64,000 bases of DNA from Aurelia coerulea (GCA_039566865.1 CM076948.1:13961001-14025000), one strand, 5' to 3'. Positions 41,930 through 53,118 are shown, numbered from the stretch's first letter. A program made the numbers and translations. Notes: generated by a model from the letters alone, not told the origin.

Positions 41930-44400
41930 AAGACCTGTTTCTTGCTCCACAACAAGACCAGAGACGTTCCAAAACCAGTCAGTCGGAACACTGCTGAAGT
42001 AAATGTCGTTTCCTTGAAAAGTTTCTTCATCACAATTGTCTGCTCATTAAGGATCCAAATGGATTTTAAATTGCGTTGGACATGATTTAGGCCACTCTGA
42101 AAATTCGATTCATGCTTCTGTTAAGAAAAAATATGTCCGGGCAAATGATAAACCATTTATGACCCGTGCTCTGCGTAAAGCGACCATGCTACGTTCTAGA
42201 TTACGTAATAAGTTCAACGAAGATCGAACTGAAAATTGGAACAAATTTCGCAAGCAACGAAACTCTTGTGTTAAGTTATTTCGGAAGGAAAAAAGAAATT
42301 ATTACAATAACCTAGACATCTCACTTGTCACTGATAATAAGAAATTCTGGAAAACTGTGAAACCTTTTTTCTCGGACAAATCACAAACTAAGAATAAAAT
42401 AGTGTTGATTGAAGATGAAACCATTATTTCCAACGATGTTGAGGTAGCAGAAACTATGAGCGAATTTTTCGTCAATGTAACGGATTCCCTTGGCATAAAT
42501 GAAAACTCTAATTACGAAAATGCAACAGAAGGAATCACAGATCCTATTGATGAGGCCGTACATAAGTTTTCCAATCATCCTCGCATTCTGAAAATTAAAG
42601 GTCACTATCAAGATGCTGGTTCCTTTACTTTTCAGAAAGTTACCCCTGATACTGTTGACAAAGAGGTTAGAAATCTAAATCCTAAAAAAGCTACAACGCA
42701 CAAAAATATTCCTCCGAAAATTCTTAAATCCAATTCTGATGCATGTGTAGAGCCTTTGACGAAAATATTTAATGATTGCATAGAAAATTCGTCCTTTCCT
42801 GATGAACTAAAGTGTGCGGATGTCACATCTCTTCCCCAGAATGGACCAACCAACTCTAGGACCAACTTTAGGCCAATTAGCGTTCTACCTACGGTCTCAA
42901 AGATGTTTGAAAGAATAATGGATAAACAGATAGTTGCTTATATTACACCCTTTTTATCATCACTTCTCTGTGGTTTTCGAAAAGGTTACAGTGCCCAGCA
43001 TGCTCTCGTACGGCTCTTAGAAAAATTCAAAATTAGCCTTGATGAAGGTGGTAAAGCAGGGGCTGTATTGATGGATCTGTCCAAGGCATTTGATTGCATC
43101 AGACACGATCTTTTGATTGCAAAATTGCACGCCTACGGTTTCTCTCGCGAAGCATTGGCACTAATTAATGATTACCTCACAAATAGACAACAATGAGTCA
43201 AAGTAAATGGGTCATTTAGTTCTTGGAAAAGCGTCACACGCGGTGTTCCTGAGGGGTCAGTCTTAGGGCCTCTGTTATTCAACATATACATTAATGATCT
43301 TCTATTCTTCATTCAAAACTCGGATATATGTAATTATGCAGATGATACTACATTCTATGCCTGCGATAAGAACCTGGACAATATAGCTCATAGGCTTGAA
43401 AATGACTGTAGTGTAGCTTTAGAATGGTTTGCCGACAACTTTATGAAAGTAAATGCAGATAAATGCCATCTGTTGGTTCTTGGGCAGAGGTGTGATGATC
43501 CTGTTACTGTTAGGATTGGAAATGCTGATGTTGTAAATAGCTCCGAAGAGAAGCTACTCGGAGTTCAAATTGATAGCAAACTTTCCTTCGGTAATCATGT
43601 TTCCAAATTGTTTCAAAAGGGTAGCAATAAACTTTATGCACTTGCTCGCATATCCCCATACATGGATCAGAGCAAACTAAGAACACTCATGAGGGCATTT
43701 ATTACCAGTCAGTTTCAATACTGTCCTTTAATATGGATGTTTCACAGCAGGCAGCTCAGCCAAAAAATTAACAAAATACAGGAAAGGGCTCCGAGAATTA
43801 CTTATAAGGATACCGAATCTACTTATAGTGAGCTATTAGAGAAGGACTGTGCCGTTTCGATTCATGCAAAGAACTTGCAGTTACTTATGACTGAGATGTA
43901 CAAAACAAAAAATAACCTGAGCCCTTCATTCATGCACGAAATTTTCTGCGAAAATGAAAGTCATTACAATTTGCGTAACAATAACGAATTCTTCCAACCT
44001 AGGGTGAGATCTGTCAACAACGGGACAGAAAGCATCCGATTTAAAGGTCCACAGCTGTGGCAAACGTTACCACCAACTATACGAAATTCAGAATTTATTT
44101 GTCAGTTTAAAACAAATATAAAAAATTGGAAGGGAGAAAATTGCCCATGTAAATTATGCCGCGTTTTTCTTCCGAACTTGGGCTTTTTATGATGATAATA
44201 TTTGAATATCTGCTTTTATACACTTTTATGCTTTTATACTGTATACTTTTGATGAATTGTAAGTATTTTATCCCCTTTTTTCTGATGTAACATTTGTATT
44301 TTAAAATTTTAACTAACGTTGGAATTAATTAGCTGATTACTTTTAGCTATATTTTTATGTATCCAACGGTAAAGAAATTGATAATAATGATAATAATAAT
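41930..44400 (+). pseudogene. LINE-D copy 3, RT almost intact (one premature stop)
   Basis: The connector and RT are open from about 42090 to 43194: NFRPISVLPTVSKMFERIMD, LLCGFRKGYSAQHALVRLLE, VLMDLSKAFDCIRHDLLIAK and DYLTNRQQ, then TGA at 43194-43196 where Arg (CGA) is expected. The same frame goes on without a shift: TRGVPEGSVLGPLLFNIYIN (Gln of GVPQG is Glu), CNYADDTTFYAC (about 43330-43365), KLLGVQIDSKLSFGNHVSKL, QYCPLIWMFHSRQLSQKINK and GENCPCKLC, to a stop at 44190-44192. The endonuclease upstream is degraded. The tail is (GATAATAAT)n near 44380-44400. KATNB1 exon g lies 440 bp downstream. Confidence 0.9.
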
Positions 44401-44642
44401 CCCAATCTTTTACATATTTACACGACAATCTTGTTTGCTTCCTTTGATAGCGGCGCGCCATATTGTTCAACCAGACAATGACTGTGTATTTTGATTACAA
44501 TAAACTTTTTCTCGCTTTGTAAAAAAGACAATATCGACTGTCTTCGGCTAAATCTATTGGGTCCGGGCTTTCTAGGACTCGATAATGATTGGCTTTCATA
44601 ACAAGAGAAAAAAGGCTTCTAGCTTGCGCAATCATATTTAAG

Positions 44643-44740
44643 ATTTCAAAACAAGAATATGCACGGCGTTGCGCAGACTTTGCAGTTCTTGTTTTCCTCT
44701 CCTCCCCAGTAACCAAAGTCTGTGCGCAGGCTAGCTTAGA
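44643..44740 (-). repeat. Dispersed repeat, inverted with 40181-40270
   Basis: It contains GCACGGCGTTGCGCAGACTT and CAAAGTCTGTGCGCAGGCTA, the reverse complement of the copy near 40.2 kb. It lies 105 bp upstream of KATNB1 exon g. Confidence 0.65.
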
Positions 44741-44844
44741 GTTGATGGATAATAAAGTTCTTCTGAAATTTACCGGTTGTATCTGTGTCAGGATATTTTT
44801 ATTGGGTATGACTTTATTTGATTTTGATTTTCTTGCTTTCATAG

Positions 44845-44905
44845 AACGATAAGCTTTCACCCAGAAGGTCACTGCTTATTCAGTGGATCTCAGGACTCAT
44901 TACGG
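44845..44905 (+). CDS. KATNB1: KATNB1 exon g (sixth blade)
   Basis: Acceptor GCTTTCATAG. The first base completes Arg, then TISFHPEGHCLFSGSQDSLR, ending in phase 0 at donor GTAGGC. QDSLR is followed in known katanin p80 proteins by VY.WEP, so the next exon should begin with that; I found no such exon between 44906 and 64000. Confidence 0.9.
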
Positions 44906-45582
44906 GTAGGCATTTCTCTTCTATTTTTTTGCTGTGTTGATGCTTGTTGTTGTGGAGCAGACAATGCTTCTTGAAGTGTTGTCATGATTAAAAGCCTCCG
45001 TTACTTGTTGATCATTAGTTCAAAGTTCACTTTCTGACTTTATGCACCACGGGGTTACATTGTAGATCTGTTTGTCGGTCAATTTGAAAAGTTTTTTGTG
45101 TGGAAATGCACCAAAAATTGTACGGATAGGAACTGCATGATTTCAAAGCGCGAACTATTCTAAAAGAGTGGTCCAGAGCCAAAAAAATGCTCTTAACGCA
45201 GAGTGAGGTTTGCTCTGTATTTGCAGAAGTACTGAGTTGCAAAATAGGAGTATTTCAGTACGGACAGAGACCGAAGTCATGGTACTACCGAGTGTCTCCC
45301 GTTATTCCCGTTGGGTCGCTGCAAAGCAATTAAAAACATTCTTATCCAATATATATTCTTTACTTTATAAAATGGATACTATAAGTGCGGATGAAGAACG
45401 AACAAGAAATAGGCAAAAATTTGATATTTTTTAGCACACTAAGGCCTTTCAAGTCATTACTATCATCAGAGTGTGACTGAAAAACTGAATTTCCCATTTT
45501 ATTGTTTCTTTACGTTATGCATAAACATACATACATACATATATTCTCATAAGCTCCTACTCAATATGTAATAAAATAGATA
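44906..45582. other. KATNB1 intron after exon g, no feature recognised
   Basis: Intron sequence following donor GTAGGC. No continuation exon (expected to start VY.WEP) was seen here. Confidence 0.5.
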
Positions 45583-46466
45583 CCGGGTGCGCCAAAATAA
45601 ACTATGCACTTTTGGCAGGCCACGATAAATCGTACACTGGACCGATTTTGAAGATTTACGACTTAATCTTTACCAGAAATCCTGAATAAGATTTTAGGAT
45701 CTTTTGCAAATTTTTCTGTTTTCATGTTTTAGAGCTACAAGTGAGTTTCTTAAAATTATCGTTTTCGAAAACATTGAAAACGATCAAAAAACGTTGATCA
45801 AATTTTCTAAAGAATCGACATGAATCGACAAAGAGAAAACTTTTTCGTGGTGATTTGGGATTTAGGAATCGATTAATTGTAAGCTGCTGTAGGAGAGTTC
45901 GTACTATCGTGGGAGAAATGTAATTTTATTTTCAAGGAGATAAAGAAAATGTCTTTTCTTTTGTAATTTCATTGAATTTATGCTTTGGTGCAGGATATGT
46001 TCCTGTGTCAAGGGGGTTAAAAAGACAAGTGAAGAATCGTCATGAGGCCAGCAAGCATGGAGTCTTGTTGCATTTGGTTTCGTAACGGCTTTTGGGGCGG
46101 CACTTAATTGTAACATACTACAGAATTTCGCAACAGGCCAATCGTTGGAATAACGCTCGTGCAGAAGTTTACAATAATCAATTTCCAAATCCCCAAATCA
46201 CATTGAAAACGTTTTCTCTTTGTCCATTCATGTTGAGTCTTTAGAAATTTGATCAACGTTTTTTGATCATTTTCAGTGTTTTCGAAAACGAAAATTTTAA
46301 GAAACTCGCTTGCAGCTCTAAAAACTGAAAACGGAAAAATTGGCAAAAATCCTAGAATCTAATTCAGGCTTTCTGCTAAAGATTAAGTCATAAATCTTCA
46401 AAATCGGTCCAGTGTACGAATTATCGTGGCCTGCCAAAAGTGCATAGTTTATTTTGGCGCACCCGG
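45583..46466. mobile_element. 884-bp palindromic mariner-tipped MITE (family M-B)
   Basis: Left tip CCGGGTGCGCCAAAATAAAC, right tip GTTTATTTTGGCGCACCCGG, perfect over 20 bases, with TA on both sides (45581-45582, 46467-46468). The arms pair over about 310 bases; the central 250 do not. Same family as 15455-16340 (shared GGCCANGATAANTCNTACAC), with almost the same length. Confidence 0.92.
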
Positions 46467-46570
46467 TATATCGACTCAGAAAGAACACATTCGTTAAATG
46501 TTTCGGCATAAGCCTTCATCAGTAATGTCTTTTCAAAATCAGACAGCTTAGACAGCTCAGACAGATCATG

Positions 46571-46572
<2 letters not shown>

Positions 46573-46601
<29 letters not shown>

Positions 46602-46730
46602 CATACATACATACATACATACATACATACATACATACATACATACATACATACATACATACATACATACATACATACATACATACATACATACATACAT
46701 ACATACATACATACATACATACATACATAC
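46573..46730 (+). repeat. (ACAT)n tetranucleotide microsatellite
   Basis: About 39 uninterrupted copies of ACAT/CATA, 158 bp. Open frames through it (YIHT or VCMY repeats) are artefacts. Confidence 0.95.
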
Positions 46731-46879
46731 ACAGACACATGGTTTTTAAGAGCATATCCACAACTAAAGTGTGGCTCTTCAACTGTAGCTAAAAAGTTTT
46801 TTCCCTATGTTTACAATCATATTAAAGGAATAGTGATTGAAAATGAAAGTAATGTAAAGTTAAGATGAATTGTCATTAA

Positions 46880-47940
46880 GAAACTCGAAAAAATAGTTAA
46901 TTAGTTAGTCGTTCATTAGCTCGCATAAAAAGCTGTTCCTGTAGATTGTTACAGAAAGAGTATAGAGTTGTTTCGTGTCGAATATCAGGTGGAAGTTTGT
47001 TGAATTGTTTGCTGGCTTGATCTTGGAATGTTCCCTTTATCAATGAAGACATCAGCTTTAGGTCGTTGCTATTGCGAAGCATGCGACCCATTGTTTGATT
47101 TCTATTTGGTTGATTGTTGGCCAGTTTTCATAATGAATAGCTTTGTATGCGAGTTTCATGCAATTAAACGCCCGTCTCTCTTCTCCAGGAAGCCATCTCA
47201 GTTTTAGGACATCTTTAGTGGAGACATATTTACCGAAAACAAAACTTGCAGCTGCCTTCTGTAATCGTTGCAGTTTGTTAACTTGTGCATTTGTCAAGGG
47301 CGAGTAGACATGATCGTTAAAGTCGATCTTTGATAATATCAAGCATTCCGCAAGTTGCTTTCTTAGTTTAAACGTTGTGAAGTTTTTGAGTTTCTTCAAG
47401 ACTGCAAGTTTTCTGTAGCAGCTTGATATGACTTCTTGCAAGTAATTTGACCAGTCTAAGCGTTTATCTAAGTAGATGCCAAGTAGACGTTGGTTGCTTT
47501 CTAGGTCAAGGAGCTTTTCACCCATTGATAAAGAGACTGGTATGTTAGACAGATGATGTAGATCATGCAGTTTTTTTGGACGAACAGATGAAATACTTGG
47601 ACTTGATAGCGTTGATAGCCAGTGAGTTATCGCTCGACCAGGTTTCTAACTTTGTGAGAGTATCACTCAGTTTACTTACAGCGCTTTGTATGTTAGAAGG
47701 TCTGCATGATTCATAGATCGTAGTGTCATTAGCATATTGAATCGACTGAGATGGAAGGCGTTCTTTTAGATCGTTCACATAAAGATTAAACAGGAGTGGG
47801 CCTAAAATGGAACGTGTGAAACACCAAAATATGTTGTCATAAATTTGGATTTCTTAGAGTCAAGTTGCACGTACTGTCTGCGGCCACCTAGGTAGCTTAG
47901 CGTCCAGTGGAGAAATTCTCTCGAGAAGCCGTATTTGTGC
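46880..47940 (-). pseudogene. LINE-F, 3' part, separated by a nested LINE
   Basis: The minus strand reads KYGFSREFLHWTLSYLGGRR near 47900, then a damaged GVSHV box with SILGPLLFNLYVNDL shifted one base, SIQYANDTTIYESC (about 47690-47715) and the thumb (LLGIYLDKRLDWSNYLQEVI, DHVYSPLTNAQVNKLQRLQK). It ends near 46900 with NKLPPDIRHETTLYSF. The catalytic YADD is YAND, one Asp lost. The upstream half of the same element is at 49868-50410. Confidence 0.88.
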
Positions 47941-49865
47941 TCCAAAGAAGCAAGACCACTTCTATCCCGTCCCTTAATGTTGAAGGTGAGTCGATTAAAG
48001 ACAACAAAAAGATTGCTTTATCAATGAATGAGTTTTTCTGTACCATTGGAAATAAACTGAGTGGCAAAATTCCAGAAAAACCCAACCCACTTTTATCCAA
48101 CGAGTATGAAGTGGGTAACGCAGTAACAAATTTCTCTTTCAAAGCTGTTTCAGAGAATGATGTAACGAAAGTTATGAAGAAAATGAAGACTTCGCATGGC
48201 TCTGGTTGTGATGGTATCGCAAGCTTTTTTATAAAGATTGCTTTGCCATTAATCTCCGGATCATTATGCGATCTTTTTAATATGTCTTTGTTCTCTGGAA
48301 ATTTCCCACAGATTGGAAAATAGCGCGTGCTGCTCCAATTTACAAGAGCGGAGCGAGAGATGATTGTTCTAACTATAGACCGATTTCTGTGTTGCCTGTA
48401 TTGTCTCGTGCATTCGAAAAAGTAGTATATAATCAATTGTATGACTACTTAGATAGTAATAGGCTCATATACAAGCATCAGTCTGGTTTTCGATCTTTAC
48501 ACTCAGTCGTCACCAGCCTTATGGCTGGCACAAATGACTGGTATTTGAATGTAGATAGGGGCAAGTACACTGGTTTGATTTTCATTGACCTAAAAAAGGC
48601 ATTTGATACAGTAAATCATGATATCCTACTGAAGAAGCTAGAAAAATACGGAATAAGTGGACTAGAGCTTGATTGGTTCACTTCCTACTTGCAAGAGCGA
48701 AAGCAATTCTGCAAGGTTAATTCCACCTCCTCTAGTATTAACGATATAGGTTGTGGTGTCCCCCAGGGCTCCTGTCTTGGCCCACTTCTGTTCCTTATTT
48801 ATATAAATGATCTACCATTCTGCCTAAAGAATGGAAAGGTCACTATGTACGCTGATGATACTGCGATTTCGCATTCCTCGAAATGCCTTTCTGAACTGCA
48901 GGATGATTTAAACCGGGATCTTGTGAATTTACAGAACTGGCTACATGGCAATAAACTGTCTCTAAACGTTGTAAAAACACAGTCTCTGATAATAGGATCC
49001 AGACCAAATATTCAAAAGATCGAAAAGCAGACTGACGCTAAGCCTAGTTTTGAAATAGGTGATCAAAAGATCAATATGATAACCGATACAAAGTATCTGG
49101 GGGTTCAAATTGATGACAAACTCCAATGGGATCGCCATATTGAACAAGTTAAGGCTAAGGCACTACGAGCTCTCGGTCTCATTAAGCATGCCAAGAAATT
49201 TCTTCCATCAGGTGATCTGCAGAAAATGTATAGAGGAATTGTTGAGCCACATTTTAGTTATTGCTGCTCGGTTTGGGGTTGTTGTAGTGAAACCAAACTT
49301 AATTCTCTCCAAAAGATCCAGAATGGAGCTGCAGGAATAACTACAAATAGTCCTTACGATGCTTCTGCTGTCCCTCTGCTCAAAAACCTTGGCTGGCCAT
49401 CAATTAAAGATCTTATCAGAAAAGAAACAGCATCGCTGACCTATAATGCATTGAACTCACTTGCTCCTCAATATTTAGGGGAACTTTTCACTAAATGTTC
49501 AGAGAGTAGTGATCACAATCTTCGCTCTACCGACACACAAAATTTGCAGATACCTCTATTAGGAACATGCACAGGTCAAAAAGCATTTTCTTATCGAGGA
49601 GCAAAAGTATGGAATGAGCTAAATACGGAAACTAAATTGGCACCGTCCCTGGCTACCTTTAAAAAATCCATATGAGAGGTACATTTTATTTTTCTATTTA
49701 ATTTAGTTTTTTATGCTCGATCACATGTATATCATATAAGCCATATCTAGATATTGTATATATTGTAATTTTCTTCAATTTAGGCTTTCCTATTTTTGCA
49801 CAGGTCAATTTGTAAAACAGTTATCTTTTATACTGAAATCTGTAACCTGTATAAATATTTAAAAA
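47941..49865 (+). pseudogene. LINE-B copy 2, inserted into LINE-F; RT nearly intact
   Basis: The connector starts near 47941 (KTTSIPSLNVEGESIKDNKK) and reads to FFIKIALPLISGSLCDLFNM. A frameshift near 48312 separates it from a 428-residue open frame (48389-49675): MLPVLSRAFEKVVYNQLYDY, HQSGFRSLHSVVTSL, IFIDLKKAFDTVNHDILLKK, GCGVPQGSCLGPLLFLIYIN, TMYADDTAISHSS (about 48845-48883), KYLGVQIDDKLQWDRHIEQV and FSYCCSVWGCCSETKLNSLQ, ending AKVWNELNTETKLAPSLATF. Catalytic residues are intact. It is 5'-truncated and its 3' end is an AT-rich tail near 49865. LINE-F resumes exactly after it. Confidence 0.9.
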
Positions 49866-49867
49866 TG

Positions 49868-50410
49868 AAAATGCAGAGTTTTGATTAGGGTGTCATGTGA
49901 AATAGTATCAAAGGCTTTAGAGAAATCAATGAGTGCTATAATCGATGGTTCACTTTGCGCTCATTGCTTTCTTGGTATCATCTTTTAGCTTTAGCAAGGC
50001 CGAACAAGTCGAGAAACCCTTCCTGAAACCGGTAACCGTATCTTTATACAAGTGTTGTTTGTCTATGAATTCGAGGAGCTGGTTGCAAACGGTTCTTTCA
50101 AACATCTTTGAAAGGGCTGGTAGAATAGCAATAGGCCGAAAATGAGATTTGTTAGTTGGTGTTGCCACTTTGTTAATTGGGACGATCCTTGCAGCCTTCC
50201 AAAGTGTAGGAAAGGTGTTGCTTTCTATGAATGCATTAATAATATGCGTTAGGGGAGAGCAAAGGATTTCGTCTACCATCTTTACAAATCGAATTGGGAT
50301 CTCATCAGGACCAGTCGATGTGTCATTGCGTAACAGTTTCAACTGCTTTAGAACATTCTGGTAGCTGGTACGATGGAGGTGGAAGCAATACAATGGAGGT
50401 GGAAGCAATG
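49868..50410 (-). pseudogene. LINE-F, 5' part (connector and RT fingers)
   Basis: The minus strand reads SYQNVLKQLKLLRNDTSTGP then DEIPIRFVKMVDEI, SHFRPIAILPALSKMFERTV, KDTVTGFRKGFSTCSALLKL and IALIDFSKAFDTISHDTLIK-TLH at the junction. TLH joins directly to KYGFSREF at 47.93 kb across the inserted LINE-B. A 20-bp tandem copy of ATGGAGGTGGAAGCAATAC sits at the right border (about 50371-50410). Confidence 0.88.
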
Positions 50411-50414
50411 CTTT

Positions 50415-51085
50415 ACCACTCTAAGTTGAACCATCTGGGACGATCACGTATAAAATGCTTTCCAGATATGTCTGTTCTGCACACAAGATATTATCTCATC
50501 TGTTGAAGTATCAGTGTCCTTCATTGTCATGTCAGGGTATGTCATCTTGTTTCTTCTTTGCCTTCTCCACTCACCCTCAGTTTGTTCCATATTTGAATTT
50601 GTGTGGCTATTTAATTCTTATGTCCTAAAATATAACCAAGCAAGTTTGCCCTTCTCATTTTGATCTTATTTGATGTCTTTCTTTCACTGCCATATAGCTC
50701 TTCTTCTATGATTTGCTGACTCCATTGAACCCCTTTTCCTTGCCTTATCATTCTAATGTATACACCATCGAGTTATTCATCCATTTTACTGGTAAATGTC
50801 CAACGTTCTCTATTTTAAAGCAAAACTGATACAATTGTTGCCTTGAAGGTTCTTATTTTCCTATCATCGTCCATCTTGGATCTCCATACCTCATCCATTT
50901 TATTCAAGCTGCAAGCTGCTCCAAGCAAGACTGTTTCTTGTTTCAACATCCTTTGAGTAGAAGCAATCCATGCCCCGAGGTGCTGAAAATCTTTGAAAGT
51001 TTCGAGCTCATTTCAACTCCTCGCAAGAATCCTTGTATCATCACTTTGATTAAATCCCATTTCATGAGTCTTCTTTGTGTTGGTC
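50415..51085 (-). pseudogene. RTE-like LINE, C-terminal fragment
   Basis: The minus strand, with several frame changes, reads KDFQHLGAWIASTQRMLKQE (about 50960), LLGAACSLNKMDEVWRSKMD, IRTFKATIVSVLL (the expected YG is damaged), RERWTFTSKMDE, LDGVYIRMIRQ, EELYGSERKTSNKIKMRRAN and GEWRRQRRNKMTYPDM near 50560. This F.YLG.W..S / W.S.M / F.AT..SVLL / D..Y.RM order is the RTE-type C-terminus. It is heavily decayed. Confidence 0.75.
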
Positions 51086-51086
51086 T

Positions 51087-51369
51087 AATTATGCACTTAG
51101 GCAAGCTCTAGATGGCAAGGAGGAGAGTTGTACTTTTCCGGAAAGAAGAGGTAAAGTAGACGTCATCCAGCCATCGTTGTTACCAATTTTGAACATGCTG
51201 AAGGATGCACAAGAAATATAGAAATAGAAATATATTTAAGGAGAATGTGCCAAAAAAGGGCCAAGTACCTATTTTGCCCTTATAACGATAGCTTGGTGAC
51301 GTTGCCTTTTCATTACTGTAAAGTCGTAACTCTCCTTTTTGCCATCTAGAGCTTACCAAGTGCGTAATC
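51087..51369. mobile_element. 283-bp MITE with 45-bp inverted ends
   Basis: Left ATTATGCACTTAGGCAAGCT then CTAGATGGCAAGGAGGAGAG, right inverted CTCTCCTTTTTGCCATCTAG then AGCTTACCAAGTGCGTAATC. The interior is AT-rich and non-coding. Only 80 bp separate it from the foldback element at 51459. Confidence 0.75.
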
Positions 51370-51458
51370 CACCACTGCAACCGATAGTTATGGAGCCAGC
51401 ATGTCACCCTGAAGTACTCGTGCATTATGTCAAATTCATCAGTATCTCCATCTGGGGA

Positions 51459-53118
51459 GCATATGAATCAAATCTTTCAATAGGGCACAGGGAAACCAGC
51501 AAATCTTCCAATTTCACGCTTATAAGCCAATGATATCGTCGTATTCCGATCACATGACTGACAATAAGGCTTTCGAGATAACTTTTCGAGTACCTTCACG
51601 AAAATAAAAATGGATATTCGAGTAATAAAGATACAGAGCTGGTTTTACCACGAATCGATTCAAGAAGCCCCACTCCACATTTGTTTTTCTGCATTTGGTT
51701 AAAATCTCGTCAGGGATCGGTGTTACATCAAATTTCATTCCTTCGAAAATTGGCCTATGTTCAAGAATTCTTCAGGAACGCTACAAATAAGATATAGCTT
51801 TCAAAATTTCACATGTTACGTGAATTATGTCCAGGAATAACATGAAAGTATTTGTTTGTGTAATTTTCGAAAATCCTAGACGAATTAAAGATATTTGCTG
51901 GCAAGAAAGCTAATGGGCCTACCTTCACCCGCAGCAGAATCCCAGTAATCGGCATTAAATCATTCTTTTTCGCAACAATAGCCAGCGGATACAATAACGA
52001 ATAACTTTACCACAAATTCAATTTCTTTCCACCATTTTATCATCGATAATTTCGATAAAATGTGACAAGACTTTACAGCCTCTGCAGCAAACAGTCCAAC
52101 TAACGTCGATTCAAAGTTTTCTTGTTGCAAACACCAGGAAAGCTTGCATAAAACAAAAGGTTGTGAAAGGCTCAGGTCTCCCGTATGCCACAGCAAATTG
52201 TTACCTTTGACAATAGATTGTACACCTTTGAGAGTAGATTCCAGGGGAAATTTCTTTACACAAATTATGTACTTTTCCGATGTGACAAAGAAATTTGCAA
52301 TCTTTGAGAAAAGTTTTATTTACTCTTTATTTTGCAACGATAGATTGCCTCCAGGAGTGTGCAATCTATTCTCAAAGGTGACATTTTGCTGTGTCATTTG
52401 GGAGACCTAAGTCTTGCACAACCTTTTGTTTTATGCAAGTCTTGCAAGACTTCCAACGTGTTTGCAACAATAAAACTTTGAATCGACGGTAGTTGGACGG
52501 TTTGCTGCAGAGGCTGTAAAGTCTTGTCACATTTTATCGAAGGTGGAAAGAAATTGGATTTGTGGTGAAGTTATTCGTTAATGTATCCGCTGGTTATTAT
52601 TGCGAAAAAGAGTGATTTAATGCCGATTACTGGGATTCTGCTGCGGGTGAAGGTAGGCCCATTAGCTTTCTTCGCAGCAAAGAGCTTTAATTCGTCTAGG
52701 ATTTTCGAAAATCACACAAACAAATATTTTCATGTTATTCCTGGACATAATTCACGTAACATGTGAAATTTTGAAAGCTATATCTTATTTGTAGTGTTCC
52801 TGATGAATTCTTGAACACAGGCCAATTTTCGAAGGAATGAAATTCGATGTAACGCCGATCCCTGACGAGATTTTAACCAAATGCAGCAAAACAAATGTGG
52901 AGTGGGGCTTTTCGAATCGATTTGTGGTAAAACCAGCTCTGCATCTTTATTACTCGAATATCCATTTTTATTTTCGTGAAGGTACTCGAAAAGTTATCTC
53001 GAAAGCCTTATTGTCAGTCATGTGATCGGAATACGACGAAATCATTGGCTTATGAGCGTGAAATTGGACGATTTGCGGGTTTCCCTGTGCCCTATTGAAA
53101 GATTTGACTCATATGCTC
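51459..53118. mobile_element. 1.66-kb foldback transposon with 7-9-bp target duplication
   Basis: The ends GCATATGAATCAAATCTTTC and GAAAGATTTGACTCATATGC are inverted. ATCTGGGGA occurs directly on both sides (51450-51458, 53119-53127); depending on how the tip is cut the duplication is 7 to 9 bp. The arms are each about 770 bp and pair almost completely, leaving a loop of roughly 120 bp near 52230-52345. Two pairs of mirror-image open frames (51550-51738/52837-53025 and 51809-51994/52581-52766) run outward from the centre. Confidence 0.9.
52837..53025 (+). pseudogene. Unidentified 62-residue frame in the foldback arm (mirror at 51550-51738)
   Basis: Starts MKFDVTPIPDEILTKCSKTN and runs on through VEWGFSNRFVVKPALHLYYS to a stop. 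The same frame can be read upstream (ILEHRPIFEG). The mirror copy differs at only three residues (S/R, S/L, H/Y), none a stop. It reads like a captured or remnant protein segment; I do not recognise the family. Confidence 0.35.

Larger units (their letters stand above)
12650..44905 (+). other. KATNB1: KATNB1 gene segment: seven WD40 exons and six introns
   Basis: Katanin p80 targets and regulates the p60 AAA ATPase that severs microtubules at spindle poles, centrosomes and axonemes. The seven exons join in frame into blades of a WD40 propeller with no missing codons. Diagnostic katanin-p80 strings are [58 protein letters not shown] and FSGSQDSLR. All six introns have GT donors and AG acceptors. 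Introns are 2.4, 1.6, 5.6, 13.1, 1.7 and 7.2 kb and filled with transposable elements. The exons for the first blade and for everything after QDSLR were not found here. No start codon, promoter or poly(A) signal of the gene lies in the window. Confidence 0.93.

Noticed and set aside
46573..46730. Long open frames made of YIHT or VCMY repeats
   Set aside because: They are translations of the (ACAT)n microsatellite.
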